This document shows positions 15,457-24,336 of a stretch of DNA of 64,000 nt, piece by piece. Both the position numbers and the translations under genes were made by a program. The stretch comes from Clostridia bacterium (lineage in GTDB: Bacteria > Bacillota > Clostridia > Monoglobales > Monoglobaceae): the NCBI GenBank assembly GCA_017546205.1, contig JAFYXJ010000010.1, positions 1 through 64,000 on the forward strand, written 5' to 3'. Positions within the stretch are counted from its first letter, which is position 1. Every line of letters begins with the position of its first letter. The notes below the pieces were generated by a model. That model was not told where the DNA came from and did not search any database. It saw only the letters and a list, made by a program, of their open reading frames with translations.

Positions 15457-17088
15457 ATGGCTGATTCTTATCAGGCGCTGTATCGGAAATGGCGGCCGAT
15501 GACCTTTGACGATGTAGTTGGACAAAAGCATGTGTCCGACACCTTAAAAACGGGAATTGCAACAGGCAGAATCGCCCATGCGTATCTGTTCTGCGGTACA
15601 CGCGGAACGGGAAAAACTTCCACCGCCAAAATCTTTTCCCGTGCGGTCAACTGCGAAAATCCTCAAAATGGAGAGCCTTGTAATGCGTGTGCCACCTGTC
15701 GGGGGATTCTGGACGGCAGTATTTTGGATGTCTATGAGATGGACGCTGCCAGCAACCGCAGTATTGAAGATATCCGTGTGATTCGGGATGAGATTATTTA
15801 TACGCCGGCAGGCTGTACTTACAAAGTTTATATCATAGACGAGGTGCACATGCTCACCACCGAGGCATTCAATGCTTTGTTAAAGACCTTGGAAGAACCT
15901 CCCAAACATGCACTCTTTATTTTGGCAACCACCGAACCCCACAAGATTCCGGCAACGGTTCTTTCCCGTTGTCAGCGGTTTGATTTCCGCCGGATTGGGG
16001 TGGACGATATTGCTGACCGCCTGTCCCAAATTGTCAAGGCGGAGGGCATTGATGCAACACCGGATGCATTGGAACTGGTTGCAGAACTGGGTGACGGTTC
16101 TATGCGTGATGCCCTGAGTCTTCTGGACCAGTGTGCGGCGTATGGTTATGAGACTTTGACCTCTGCCCTGATTGGTGAAATTGTGGGTATCGTGGACAGC
16201 AAAACGTTGTTTTCCATCACCGATGCCATTGCCAAAGGCGATACCAAAGAAGCGCTGATACAGACAGATGGGTTTTTGCATCGGGGAAAAGAAGTTCAGA
16301 CATTTCTGGAGGATTTGACCTCTCATTTTCGTAGTTTGCTGATTTGTAAGGCGGCACAGGATGTGGCGGAACTTCTGGAAAGAACGCCGGAAGCGGCGGC
16401 GAAATTTCAGGCTCAGGCAGAAACCATGTCAACCGAGCAGATTATTTATGCCATTGGTGTTTTGAGTGAGGCGCTTGCCCAGTCAAAATGGATGGCGACT
16501 CCGCAGGTTGCGGCAGAGGTTGCAATGGTAAAACTTTGTAACCTGAATTACAGCAACGAACCGGACGCACTTCTGGCACGGTTGGAAAAACTGGAACGGA
16601 TGCTGGCGCAAGGGGTAACTGCTGCACCAAAATCTGCAGTTAAACCGGAGCCTGACAGTCCCCCGTGGCAAACGGAACCGAAACCGGAACCGGAAGAGGT
16701 CAAGAAAGAAGAGATACCCAAGCCGGTAGAAAAACCAAAGACACCGGAAGATGCCGCACTTTGGGAATACTGGGCAGATGCCTTGCAGGAAGTCAAGGGT
16801 GAAAGCAAACTTTTGTACGCATTTTTGAGTAACGCCAAAGGATTTTTGAATGGTGATATTGTGGAAATAGAACTTTCCAATAAGGTAGCTTACGATAAAA
16901 TTGCGACCCCCAACGGACTGGAATACCTGAGCAATCTGTTTGGCAGGATTGCAGGGACACCGCTACGTGCTGAGGCGGTTCTTGCCGGAGAACGGGAAAA
17001 GAAGCAAAACAGTGCAAGCATCTTTGATATTGCAAAAAAGAAAGATTTATTGGGCGATACCCTTAATATTATACAAAATCAGGATTAG
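15457..17088 (+). CDS. dnaX: DNA polymerase III subunit gamma/tau
   Basis: The 543-residue clamp-loader ATPase assembles the replicative polymerase. It starts MADSYQALYRKWRPMTFDD and has Walker A GTRGTGKTSTA, a Cys4 zinc module (CENPQNGEPCNACATC), Walker B YIIDEVHML and the SRC sensor motif (TVLSRCQRFDF). Domain III runs to about residue 370, then a Pro/Glu/Lys-rich linker and a C-terminal tau-like domain. AAGGAAG lies 8 bases before ATG 15457; GTG 15448 overlaps it. dnaX and ybaB are 15 bp apart; recR, the usual third gene, is not here. I see no slippery A-run forcing a short gamma form. Confidence 0.96.
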   Translation: MADSYQALYRKWRPMTFDDVVGQKHVSDTLKTGIATGRIAHAYLFCGTRGTGKTSTAKIFSRAVNCENPQNGEPCNACATCRGILDGSILDVYEMDAASNRSIEDIRVIRDEIIYTPAGCTYKVYIIDEVHMLTTEAFNALLKTLEEPPKHALFILATTEPHKIPATVLSRCQRFDFRRIGVDDIADRLSQIVKAEGIDATPDALELVAELGDGSMRDALSLLDQCAAYGYETLTSALIGEIVGIVDSKTLFSITDAIAKGDTKEALIQTDGFLHRGKEVQTFLEDLTSHFRSLLICKAAQDVAELLERTPEAAAKFQAQAETMSTEQIIYAIGVLSEALAQSKWMATPQVAAEVAMVKLCNLNYSNEPDALLARLEKLERMLAQGVTAAPKSAVKPEPDSPPWQTEPKPEPEEVKKEEIPKPVEKPKTPEDAALWEYWADALQEVKGESKLLYAFLSNAKGFLNGDIVEIELSNKVAYDKIATPNGLEYLSNLFGRIAGTPLRAEAVLAGEREKKQNSASIFDIAKKKDLLGDTLNIIQNQD

Positions 17089-17103
17089 AAGGAGAGAAAT
17101 GAG

Positions 17104-17454
17104 ATGGCAAAAGGCGGATTCCCCAAGGGGATGGGCATGGGCGGAGCAAATATGAATCAAATGATGAAGCAAGCCCAGAAAATGCAGGAACAAATGCTGA
17201 AAATGCAGCAGGAAATGGAAGAAAAACAGTTTGAGGCAACTGCCGGTGGCGGTGCAGTCAAAGTGGTGGTTTCCGGTAAGCGGGAAGTGACCTCCATTGA
17301 ACTGAAACCGGAGGTCGTAGACCCGGATGATATTGAAATGCTGCAGGATTTGATGATTGCGGCAATTAATGAGGCAATGCGGAAAATGGAAGCGGACAGC
17401 ACCGCACAGATGGGACAACTTACCGGTGGCCTGAACATTCCCGGATTATTCTAA
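17104..17454 (+). CDS. YbaB/EbfC-family nucleoid-associated protein
   Basis: This 116-residue protein follows dnaX as in most bacteria. A Gly/Met-rich start ([20 protein letters not shown]) leads into the long helix [20 protein letters not shown], then [20 protein letters not shown] strands and the [20 protein letters not shown] helix. YbaB dimers bind DNA without strict sequence preference. The gene is followed by a terminator, so the operon stops here without recR. Confidence 0.95.
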   Translation: MAKGGFPKGMGMGGANMNQMMKQAQKMQEQMLKMQQEMEEKQFEATAGGGAVKVVVSGKREVTSIELKPEVVDPDDIEMLQDLMIAAINEAMRKMEADSTAQMGQLTGGLNIPGLF

Positions 17455-17475
17455 AAATATTTTATTTTAAAGATA

Positions 17476-17515
17476 AAACAGTTGGAGAAATTGAATTTTC
17501 TTCAACTGTTTTTGT
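17476..17515 (+). terminator. terminator of dnaX-ybaB
   Basis: AAACAGTTGGAGAA pairs with TTCTTCAACTGTTT (one G-T pair), followed by T residues. Confidence 0.8.
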
Positions 17516-17544
17516 GATTTTTAAGAAATAAATGTCGAATGTTA

Positions 17545-17573
17545 TTGAAAATTCAACGCTACTATGATATACT
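17545..17573 (+). promoter_or_regulatory. sigma-A promoter of the structured RNA
   Basis: TTGAAA and TATACT are 17 bp apart. Initiation near 17580 coincides with the first strand of the long stem. Confidence 0.75.
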
Positions 17574-17579
17574 ATTGTT

Positions 17580-17734
17580 GCGACGCAATCTGAATATATT
17601 ATTCTTGTCATGGGAAAATACCTTGGTAAAAGGTGTTTCCCTATTTCTCATACCATGACGAGAAGAGATTGTGTCGCAACAATTGGGGACTACACTTTTT
17701 CAGTGCGTTCTCTTTTGTGGGGCGCACTTTTTTT
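17580..17734 (+). ncRNA. unassigned structured RNA (about 155 nt) with own promoter and terminator
   Basis: The transcript would fold into a rod. P1 pairs 17578-17591 with 17666-17679 (14 bp, one G-U). P2 pairs CTTGTCATGG (17604-17613) with CCATGACGAG (17653-17662). P3 is GAAA-A-TACCTT with AAGGTGTTTC around GGTAA. Asymmetric bulges of 12, 3 and about 12 bases separate the helices. A terminator hairpin (17702-17734) closes the unit. The layout is that of a small RNA like 6S, or of a riboswitch-type leader for the membrane protein gene downstream. No known riboswitch consensus was recognised. Confidence 0.6.
17702..17734 (+). terminator. terminator of the structured RNA
   Basis: AGTGCG-TTCT pairs with GGGG-CGCACT (including G-T pairs), followed by seven T. 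Confidence 0.85.
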
Positions 17735-17740
17735 AGCCCA

Positions 17741-17781
17741 CAATAGCGTTTGTAAATTTCGCGAAATTCACAGATGCTATT
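17741..17781 (+). other. hairpin upstream of the membrane protein gene
   Basis: AATAGC-gt-TTGTAAATTTC pairs imperfectly with GAAATTCACAG-at-GCTATT. It ends about 15 bases before the ribosome binding site at 17796-17801, so it could affect translation or stability. Confidence 0.5.
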
Positions 17782-17808
17782 ATGAAAAACATTTTAAGGA
17801 GGATTCTT

Positions 17809-18669
17809 ATGCAAATAGGGAAATTTCATGTATCAAAGAAAGCGTTTCAAACAGTAGTATTAATTCTTGTTGGATTGTTATCATTTTTTGTAGTGTCTAA
17901 AATTGCTGCATCTCCATCACTTCATGCATCAACCATTGCAACCTTAGATGAAAAGAAAATGGAAGTTATCGGGCTTACAGGGGCAACAGCGGCGACATCT
18001 GTTGCGATATCGGCAATCCCCGGAGACGCAACTACTCCGATTGCAAATGAAGTTGCGAATTTAAGTTCATATTTGTTGCTTGTTGTGTGTGCGATATTCT
18101 TAGAAAAATTTTTGCTTACAACCACGGGTTTTATCACCTTTTCTATCATTGTGCCTATAGCATGTTTGTTGTGGATTGGGTATATACATAAACAGAATGT
18201 AATATTGAAAATCATTGCATTGAAACTAATTGCGTTTGGGATTGCAATTGTCCTCATTATTCCTACCAGTGTATTTGTAAGTAATATAATTGATGATGTC
18301 TTTGATACAAAGCAAAAGATTGCAGTTGCCATGGGTAGTTCTGAGGAAATTGATACTGCTACGCAAAATATTTCAGAAGAGGAAATTTCTGGTTTGCAAA
18401 GTTTCTTTCATAAGGTTAAAGAAGGATTAACCAACGGAATAACAAATGCAATAAATAAAGCGGAAATGGCTCTCAGTAATTTTGTGGATGTCATTGCTGC
18501 GTTTCTGGTGACAGCATGTGCGATTCCTATTGCAGTTATGGTGTTCTTCCTTTGGATAATCAAGGTGATTTTTGGGGTAAATGTGAAAATGCCAAAATTA
18601 AAGAAACATACATTCTTTAAGAAGAAAGAACGCGGCGAAGAAGTGATAAAAGAATTGCAGGAAGTATAA
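17809..18669 (+). CDS. conserved membrane protein of unknown function
   Basis: The 286-residue protein has hydrophobic segments at about 10-30, 85-115, 120-140, 145-180 and 235-265, and a basic cytoplasmic tail (KLKKHTFFKKKERGEEV). The segment LTGATAATSVAISAIPGDAT followed by PIANEVANLSSYLLLVVCAI is striking and looks like a family hallmark of uncharacterised membrane proteins, but I cannot name a function. AAGGAGG lies 7 bases before ATG 17809; the ATG at 17782 has none. The gene is AT-rich compared with its neighbours and lies between the dnaX operon and a PAP2 gene, where recR would be expected, suggesting acquisition. Confidence 0.75.
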   Translation: MQIGKFHVSKKAFQTVVLILVGLLSFFVVSKIAASPSLHASTIATLDEKKMEVIGLTGATAATSVAISAIPGDATTPIANEVANLSSYLLLVVCAIFLEKFLLTTTGFITFSIIVPIACLLWIGYIHKQNVILKIIALKLIAFGIAIVLIIPTSVFVSNIIDDVFDTKQKIAVAMGSSEEIDTATQNISEEEISGLQSFFHKVKEGLTNGITNAINKAEMALSNFVDVIAAFLVTACAIPIAVMVFFLWIIKVIFGVNVKMPKLKKHTFFKKKERGEEVIKELQEV

Positions 18670-18675
18670 ATAGAT

Positions 18676-18712
18676 AAAAAACCGGTCATAGACATCTATG
18701 ACCGGTTTTTTC
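18676..18712. terminator. bidirectional terminator
   Basis: AAAAACCGGTCATAGA pairs with CTATGACCGGTTTTT; it overlaps the stop codon of the minus-strand PAP2 gene and also ends the plus-strand membrane protein gene. Confidence 0.85.
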
Positions 18713-19235
18713 TGTAAATGAACTTTGTAAAATGTATTCCCAAATATGCACACAAGATGCCGAGGAGTACACCACCGAAAATGTCGCTTGGAAAATGCAA
18801 CATCAGGTAAAGGCGGGTAAAGGCAATCATGATTGCCAGAATCATGGCAGGAATTCCCAACTTTCGGTTAAACCGCCATAAAATGATGGCAGAAGCAATG
18901 CCGGAATAGGTGTGACCCGACGGAAAGGAAAAATCCTCCGGCGGGGGAATCAATATGGAGATGGCAGAGTCCATAGAAAAGGGTCTTGGCCGTGCAATCA
19001 GGGGTTTGAGGAGACAGTTCCCCATCAATAATGTAAGTAACAATGCAATTGCCATGGCAATTCCGCACCGTCTGGTTTTTGGTATCATCAAAAGAACCAG
19101 AGCCACCAGAATCCAAAAAATGCCGGCGTTTCCCAAAACGGTAAGGCGAGGCATCAGGGCGTCTAAAAAAGGATTCTGCAGAGATTGTATGGCAGATAAA
19201 ATCTGCCAATCCAAAGTTTGAATGAATTCCAACAT
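18696..19235 (-). CDS. PAP2-family membrane phosphatase
   Basis: The 179-residue, roughly five-helix membrane protein carries the three phosphatase motifs: KPLIARPRPF, FPSGHT and RLYLMLHFPSD, which hold the catalytic His residues. Small bacterial PAP2 proteins dephosphorylate undecaprenyl diphosphate or phosphatidylglycerol phosphate at the outer face of the membrane; which one applies here is not clear from sequence. Its ATG overlaps the stop of the flavoprotein gene (ATGA), so it is the last gene of a fabG-flavoprotein-PAP2 operon. Confidence 0.9.
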   Translation of the reverse strand: MLEFIQTLDWQILSAIQSLQNPFLDALMPRLTVLGNAGIFWILVALVLLMIPKTRRCGIAMAIALLLTLLMGNCLLKPLIARPRPFSMDSAISILIPPPEDFSFPSGHTYSGIASAIILWRFNRKLGIPAMILAIMIAFTRLYLMLHFPSDIFGGVLLGILCAYLGIHFTKFIYRKNRS

Positions 19236-19864
19236 CAGCGGATGTAATTGGTTTTGATTTTGGGTTCTACTTCCGGCATGGAGACGCCGGCTTGTTTCCC
19301 TGCCTCAATGGACTTAAGCAACCACGCCATATTACGCCCCAATTGACGCATGGTTTGCAATCCTTCAAGATCTTCCAAAACCTCTTCCGGTGTATTTCCG
19401 TGAACCTGATTCCAGTAGTTGGAAGATACAACCGGCATATTCAAAATGGTAAAATACTTATTCAGTTGATCAAATGCCGCACTGGCACCGCCCCTGCGGC
19501 AACTGGCGATGGCGGCACCGGGTTTAAACGCCAGATGTTTACCGCCTGCATAGCAGACGCGATCCATCAAGGATGTGATGGCACCGGACGCTGCAGCGTA
19601 GTGTACCGGCGTTCCCAAAATAAATCCGTCAGCCTGTTCTGCTTTTTCGATGACAGTATTGACAATATCATCTTGGAAGATACAACGGCTGTTTCCGGCT
19701 TTGGCACATCCGCCACAACCGATACATCCCTGAATGGGGTTTTTCCCAACAGATATCAGTTCTGTTTCTATGCCGGATTCTGTCAATGCCTTGCTGACTT
19801 CCATAAGTGCTGTGTAGGTACATCCGGATTCCTTAGGACTTCCGTTAATCAGTAATACTTTCAT
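19235..19864 (-). CDS. iron-sulfur flavoprotein / NADPH-dependent FMN reductase family
   Basis: The 209-residue protein has a flavodoxin-like FMN-binding fold: LLINGSPKESGCTYTA binds the FMN phosphate, and ILGTPVHYAAASGAITSLMD is the second flavin loop. The compact cysteine motif CIGCGGCAKAGNSRC resembles that of iron-sulfur flavoproteins, where it holds a 4Fe-4S cluster. Such proteins move electrons, and some reduce quinones or oxygen species in anaerobes. The acceptor is unknown. AGGGAGGTT precedes ATG 19864; fabG ends 41 bp upstream. Confidence 0.88.
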   Translation of the reverse strand: MKVLLINGSPKESGCTYTALMEVSKALTESGIETELISVGKNPIQGCIGCGGCAKAGNSRCIFQDDIVNTVIEKAEQADGFILGTPVHYAAASGAITSLMDRVCYAGGKHLAFKPGAAIASCRRGGASAAFDQLNKYFTILNMPVVSSNYWNQVHGNTPEEVLEDLEGLQTMRQLGRNMAWLLKSIEAGKQAGVSMPEVEPKIKTNYIR

Positions 19865-19905
19865 AGCATAACCTCCCTTAAGAGTATTGTATTCTTGTGT
19901 GTGAG

Positions 19906-20619
19906 TTATATAACCAAACCGCCGTTAGGACTGAGAATCTGACCGGTCATAAAATGACAGTCCTCTGCAAGATAAACCACAGTATTGGCAATTTCCTCAG
20001 CAGTTCCCATGCGACCAAGAGGAGTTTCTTCCTCAAGTGCCTGCATGGTTTCTTCGCTCAATGTGCGGTTCATATCGGTGTCAATGACGCCGGGCGCAAC
20101 ACAGTTGACAGAAATGCCGGACGGTCCCACCTCTTTTGCCAGAGCCTTGGTCATCCCGATCAGTCCGGCTTTTGCGGCAGAATACGCAACCTCGCAGGAG
20201 GCACCACAGATGCCCCAGATGGAGGAGATGTTGATAATTGCCCCCTTTTTTTGATGTATCATAAAGGGGAGTGCTTCACGAATACAGTAAAACGCACCGG
20301 TAAGGTTGGTGGAAAGAACGTTATTCCAATCTTCATCGGTCATGGCGTCAAACATAGAAAAATGGGCAATGCCTGCGTTATTCACCAGAATATCCACACC
20401 GCCATAACGGGTGTTGATTTCCTGAAACATGGTTTTCACTTGCTTGCTGTCGGAAATATCGGCACAAAGGGCGATACCATTCAGTTCTTCGGCAAGGGTT
20501 TCCGCCTTTTGGCGGCTGGTTTTATAGTTGAGAATCACACGGTCGCCTTTGGCGGCAAAAGCCTTTGCACAAGCGGCGCCGATTCCCCGGGATGCCCCGG
20601 TAATCAAAACAGTTCTCAT
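19906..20619 (-). CDS. fabG: short-chain dehydrogenase, FabG-like 3-oxoacyl-ACP reductase
   Basis: The 237-residue Rossmann enzyme has the cofactor motif TGASRGIGAACAKAF, NNAG, the catalytic Ser of INISSIWGICG and the YSAAKAG Tyr-Lys pair. PGVIDTDMNRTLSEE and the C-terminal GQILSPNGGLVI match FabG-type reductases. Without other fab genes nearby, a role in fatty-acid synthesis is likely but another oxo-reductase role is possible. AAAGGAGTG precedes ATG 20619; the open frame further upstream runs into addA antisense and is not coding. It is divergent from addA. Confidence 0.88.
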   Translation of the reverse strand: MRTVLITGASRGIGAACAKAFAAKGDRVILNYKTSRQKAETLAEELNGIALCADISDSKQVKTMFQEINTRYGGVDILVNNAGIAHFSMFDAMTDEDWNNVLSTNLTGAFYCIREALPFMIHQKKGAIINISSIWGICGASCEVAYSAAKAGLIGMTKALAKEVGPSGISVNCVAPGVIDTDMNRTLSEETMQALEEETPLGRMGTAEEIANTVVYLAEDCHFMTGQILSPNGGLVI

Positions 20620-20640
20620 GGATTTCACTCCTTTGATATG

Positions 20641-20669
20641 AGTATAGCACAACTTGTCTTTAAGAGCAA
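20641..20669 (-). promoter_or_regulatory. sigma-A promoter of the fabG operon
   Basis: On the minus strand TTGCTC and TATACT are 17 bp apart. Confidence 0.7.
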
Positions 20670-20687
20670 GTGCAAAAGGAAAAACTG

Positions 20688-20716
20688 TTGCATAAAGACA
20701 AAGAATATGGTAAACT
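20688..20716 (+). promoter_or_regulatory. sigma-A promoter of addA
   Basis: TTGCAT and TAAACT are 17 bp apart, 25 bp before the start codon. Confidence 0.65.
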
Positions 20717-20740
20717 GTTGGGAAAGGATGGTGAAATGAA

Positions 20741-23700
20741 ATGGCGGTAAACTGGACAGCGGAACAATTGCAGGCAATTGAAGCGAGAGGCAGCAATATT
20801 CTTGTTGCGGCAGCGGCGGGAAGCGGAAAAACAGCCGTTCTGGTGGAACGGATTATTCGCCGTATCTGTGATGAGCAAGTTTCAGTGGACAGTCTTCTGG
20901 TTTTGACCTTTACCGAAGCGGCAGCTGCAGAAATGAAACGGAAGATTGCCCGTGCCATTTCCGAAAAACTGCAGGATGACCCCGAAAACCCCCACCTTCG
21001 CAGACAGAATATGCTGGTACATTCTGCCCATATTTCCACCATTCATTCTTTCTGCAAAACGATGATTCAGAACAATATCCACCTGACCGACATTCCTACC
21101 GATTTTACATTGATTGACCCGGTGGAAAATGAAGTGTTGCGGGCAGAGGCTCTTGATCGTGTGTTAGAGCGGTACTACCGCAGAATCGGGAAGAAACACG
21201 CATTCCGTGACCTTGCTGTAGGCTATGGCGGAATCAAAAGTGATGACACCTTGCGTAGTACAGTACTTTCCTTACATAATTTTGTGCGGAGTATGGCATA
21301 CCCGGAACGGTGGCTTCGAGAAACGGCGGAAGAGTACAAAAAAGTAAGCCGGCAAAGAACCCTTTCCGGAACCCGTTTTGAAGAGCAGACACTTGCAGTT
21401 ATTACTGAACTTGCAAAAGAGATTCTGGCAGATTATCAGTGTCTTGCCAGACTTGCAGAGGATGAAATTCCTGCAGATTTGCCTATTGCCGGATATTTTT
21501 GCGAACTCCCTCAAAAGTTCCAAGATGCTTATGCTACTGTGCTTTCCGGTACTGCAACTTTGGATGATGTGCGTCATGCAGTACAGAATTTTGACAAGGG
21601 CAGAGCAACCGGCATGAATAAACTGGATAAGGAAACGGTAGAAAGAATTGATTTTATCCGGAAGAAACTGATTCAACCTCCTATGGATGAAATCAATGGT
21701 CTTTTAGATGCTGCCGAGCCGGAGAAAATTGCATATCTAACGGGACTGGAACCCAGAGTGCGGGTGCTGAAACAACTGGTTCGTCAGACGGAGCGGTTGC
21801 ATCAGGCAATGAAACAGGAACGCTCTGCACTGGATTTTAATGATCTGGAGCATGAACTGCTTCGTCTTCTTGCAGATAAAAAAGGGAATCCAACTCCCGT
21901 TGCAAAAAAACTGAGAGAGAGATTCACTGAAATTCTGGTGGATGAGTACCAGGATACCAATGATATTCAGGATACCATCTTCCGGATGCTTTCCAGAGAG
22001 GAACGCAATGTGTTTATGGTAGGAGACCTGAAACAGTGTATTTATCAGTTCCGGAACGCCAATCCCGGAATCTTCGCAGAGAAGTATCACCGTTACCTCA
22101 AAGGGGATGGCGGTGTTTGTATTCGATTGTTCAAAAACTTCCGCAGTCGGCAAGAGGTTGTGGACTGTGTCAACTATCTGTTTGCGTCCTTGATGACGGA
22201 GCGGATGGGTGGTATTTCCTATACGGAGGAGGAGTACTTGATTCAGGGGGCAGAGTATCCGGAAAAGACCGGAAATGTGACGCCGGAACTACTGGTGACT
22301 GATGCCCATACCAGTAATTATCAGGAGGATGGAATCTTTGCGGAGTTTTCTGCTCATCAACTAGAAGCAGAGACGGTTGCCCGCAGAATTAAGCAGATGG
22401 TGGAAAATCGTGAACTTCTGGTTTGCGATAAAGACACCAAGGAACTCCGTCCTGTTCGATATGGCGATGTTACCATTCTAATGCGGAACTCGACACATAT
22501 GGAAGAAGTTTCAAGGATTCTGGAGGGATACGATATTCCGGTGACAGATACCGCCGGAAGAAACTATCTGGAATCATTGGAAGTTATGACCGTGTTGAGT
22601 TTTCTGCAGATTATTGATAATCCTCTGCAGGACATTCCGCTGCTTGCGGTACTGCGTTCATCCATGTTTCATTTTACCGCTGATGAGTTGGCAGAAATCC
22701 GGCTTTGCAAAGAGGGGAATTTTTACTATGCGTTAAAAGCCGCCCAGGAACAAGGAAACCGTCGTGCGGATGAATTCTTGAAAGTTCTGGATAAATTCCG
22801 TGATGATGCGGTACACATGGGCGTGGATGAACTGATATGGAACATTTGTTATGACCTGCATTATATGGCACTGGCAGGGGCAATGCCGGGGGGAAGCCTT
22901 CGTCAGGAAAATCTGACCCGCCTTTATGAGCATGGTGTTGCCTTTGAACAAGGGGTTTTACATGGACTGTTTCATTTTATTGGATACATAGAAACACTGC
23001 GGGAGGGCAGAGGTGCTGTGCTCACCAATTCTTTTGCCGATGAAAAGGATATGGTGACCATTTCCACCATCCATCGGTCCAAAGGTTTAGAATATCCGGT
23101 GGTGATTCTTTATGGTATGCAACAGTATTTTCAGGATATGGACGCTGCCAAGGCGGTAATCTGGGAAGAAAAATCCGGAATTGCCATGGACTGGGTGGAC
23201 ACCGTGAAACGTGTCCGGTATCTTACACTCCCGAAAAAACTGACCCGTGCACAAATTATACAGGAACAACATTCGGAAGAAATGCGGCTTTTGTATGTGG
23301 CGTTGACTCGTGCCAAAGAAAAACTAATTCTCTCCTGTTCTGTCGGTGAACGGATGAACGGATGGAAAAATGCCGTGTATGAAGACGGGAAAGTGCTTCC
23401 GTACTATGTGGCTAGAACCTCTTGTACAAGGGATTGGGTTGTCGGTGCACTGATGCGGCATCCGGAGACAAAACAATTTCGTCAGATGGCGGAGCGGTTG
23501 GATATCATTCCGGATGTTCATGCTGATTTTCCTCTGTATGCCAAGTATATTCATCATGAAACTGACCCCCTGTTGATACCTGTCGGAGAAAAATTCAAAC
23601 AAGAAGAGCGGAAGGAAACAGTTCTTCTCGATCAGGAACTTACTAAAACGCTTTCCTATGTATATCCTCATATACAGTTGGGCTATACTCCTATTAAGAT

Positions 23701-24319
23701 GTCCATCAGCGAACTGAAACGGCGGCAGATGCCGGAAGAAGATTATACGCCGGGGATTCTACGCCTGAACCGAGTGATTTTGTCTGAAAACACGGAGTTG
23801 GGTGCGGCGGAAATCGGAACAGTAACCCACTATGTGCTGCAGCATCTGGATGAAAAGCGGAGTGAAAGTCTTGAAGAAATCCGTGCACAGTTGGAGAAAA
23901 TGGTGGAACATGGGGTGATTTCCAAGAAACAACGAGAGGTTGTTTCGGATGACCACCTCTATAAGTTTTTCTGTCATCCTTTGGGAGAGAGGATGAAGAA
24001 TGCGAAAAAAGTGTGCAGGGAATTTGATTTTTACATGGAGATTCCGGCAAAAGAAGTGATGCGGAATCTTCCGAAAGAAGATGAGGAAGAGTCGGTTTTG
24101 CTACAAGGAATTGCGGACTGTTTCTTTTATGAGAAAGATGGCGTGGTGTTGATTGACTATAAAACGGACCGGATTCAGCCGGAGATGGCAGAGAAGCGGG
24201 CAGAACAGTATCGCGTTCAGATGGAATGCTATGAACGGGGACTCAATCGGATTTTGCCGGTTCCCATTAAGGAGAAGTATCTGTATTTTCTTCATTGCGA
24301 TACAGCGGTTGCGTTGTAG
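20741..24319 (+). CDS. addA: ATP-dependent helicase/nuclease subunit A
   Basis: This 1192-residue protein is the UvrD-like helicase and nuclease of the AddAB double-strand-break resection enzyme. It has Walker A (NILVAAAAGSGKTAVLVERI, residues about 19-38), LVLTFTEAAAAEMKRKI, the Q-motif-like ISTIHSFCKTM, Walker B EILVDEYQDTND, STIHRSKGLEYPVVIL and the C-terminal RecB nuclease core (GIADCFFYEKDGVVLIDYKT) with catalytic Asp and Lys. It is full length. Its partner addB, which normally lies directly upstream, is absent from this window. The next gene starts 17 bp later. Confidence 0.96.
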   Translation: MAVNWTAEQLQAIEARGSNILVAAAAGSGKTAVLVERIIRRICDEQVSVDSLLVLTFTEAAAAEMKRKIARAISEKLQDDPENPHLRRQNMLVHSAHISTIHSFCKTMIQNNIHLTDIPTDFTLIDPVENEVLRAEALDRVLERYYRRIGKKHAFRDLAVGYGGIKSDDTLRSTVLSLHNFVRSMAYPERWLRETAEEYKKVSRQRTLSGTRFEEQTLAVITELAKEILADYQCLARLAEDEIPADLPIAGYFCELPQKFQDAYATVLSGTATLDDVRHAVQNFDKGRATGMNKLDKETVERIDFIRKKLIQPPMDEINGLLDAAEPEKIAYLTGLEPRVRVLKQLVRQTERLHQAMKQERSALDFNDLEHELLRLLADKKGNPTPVAKKLRERFTEILVDEYQDTNDIQDTIFRMLSREERNVFMVGDLKQCIYQFRNANPGIFAEKYHRYLKGDGGVCIRLFKNFRSRQEVVDCVNYLFASLMTERMGGISYTEEEYLIQGAEYPEKTGNVTPELLVTDAHTSNYQEDGIFAEFSAHQLEAETVARRIKQMVENRELLVCDKDTKELRPVRYGDVTILMRNSTHMEEVSRILEGYDIPVTDTAGRNYLESLEVMTVLSFLQIIDNPLQDIPLLAVLRSSMFHFTADELAEIRLCKEGNFYYALKAAQEQGNRRADEFLKVLDKFRDDAVHMGVDELIWNICYDLHYMALAGAMPGGSLRQENLTRLYEHGVAFEQGVLHGLFHFIGYIETLREGRGAVLTNSFADEKDMVTISTIHRSKGLEYPVVILYGMQQYFQDMDAAKAVIWEEKSGIAMDWVDTVKRVRYLTLPKKLTRAQIIQEQHSEEMRLLYVALTRAKEKLILSCSVGERMNGWKNAVYEDGKVLPYYVARTSCTRDWVVGALMRHPETKQFRQMAERLDIIPDVHADFPLYAKYIHHETDPLLIPVGEKFKQEERKETVLLDQELTKTLSYVYPHIQLGYTPIKMSISELKRRQMPEEDYTPGILRLNRVILSENTELGAAEIGTVTHYVLQHLDEKRSESLEEIRAQLEKMVEHGVISKKQREVVSDDHLYKFFCHPLGERMKNAKKVCREFDFYMEIPAKEVMRNLPKEDEEESVLLQGIADCFFYEKDGVVLIDYKTDRIQPEMAEKRAEQYRVQMECYERGLNRILPVPIKEKYLYFLHCDTAVAL

Positions 24320-24336
24320 AAGAAAGGAGAATGTGT

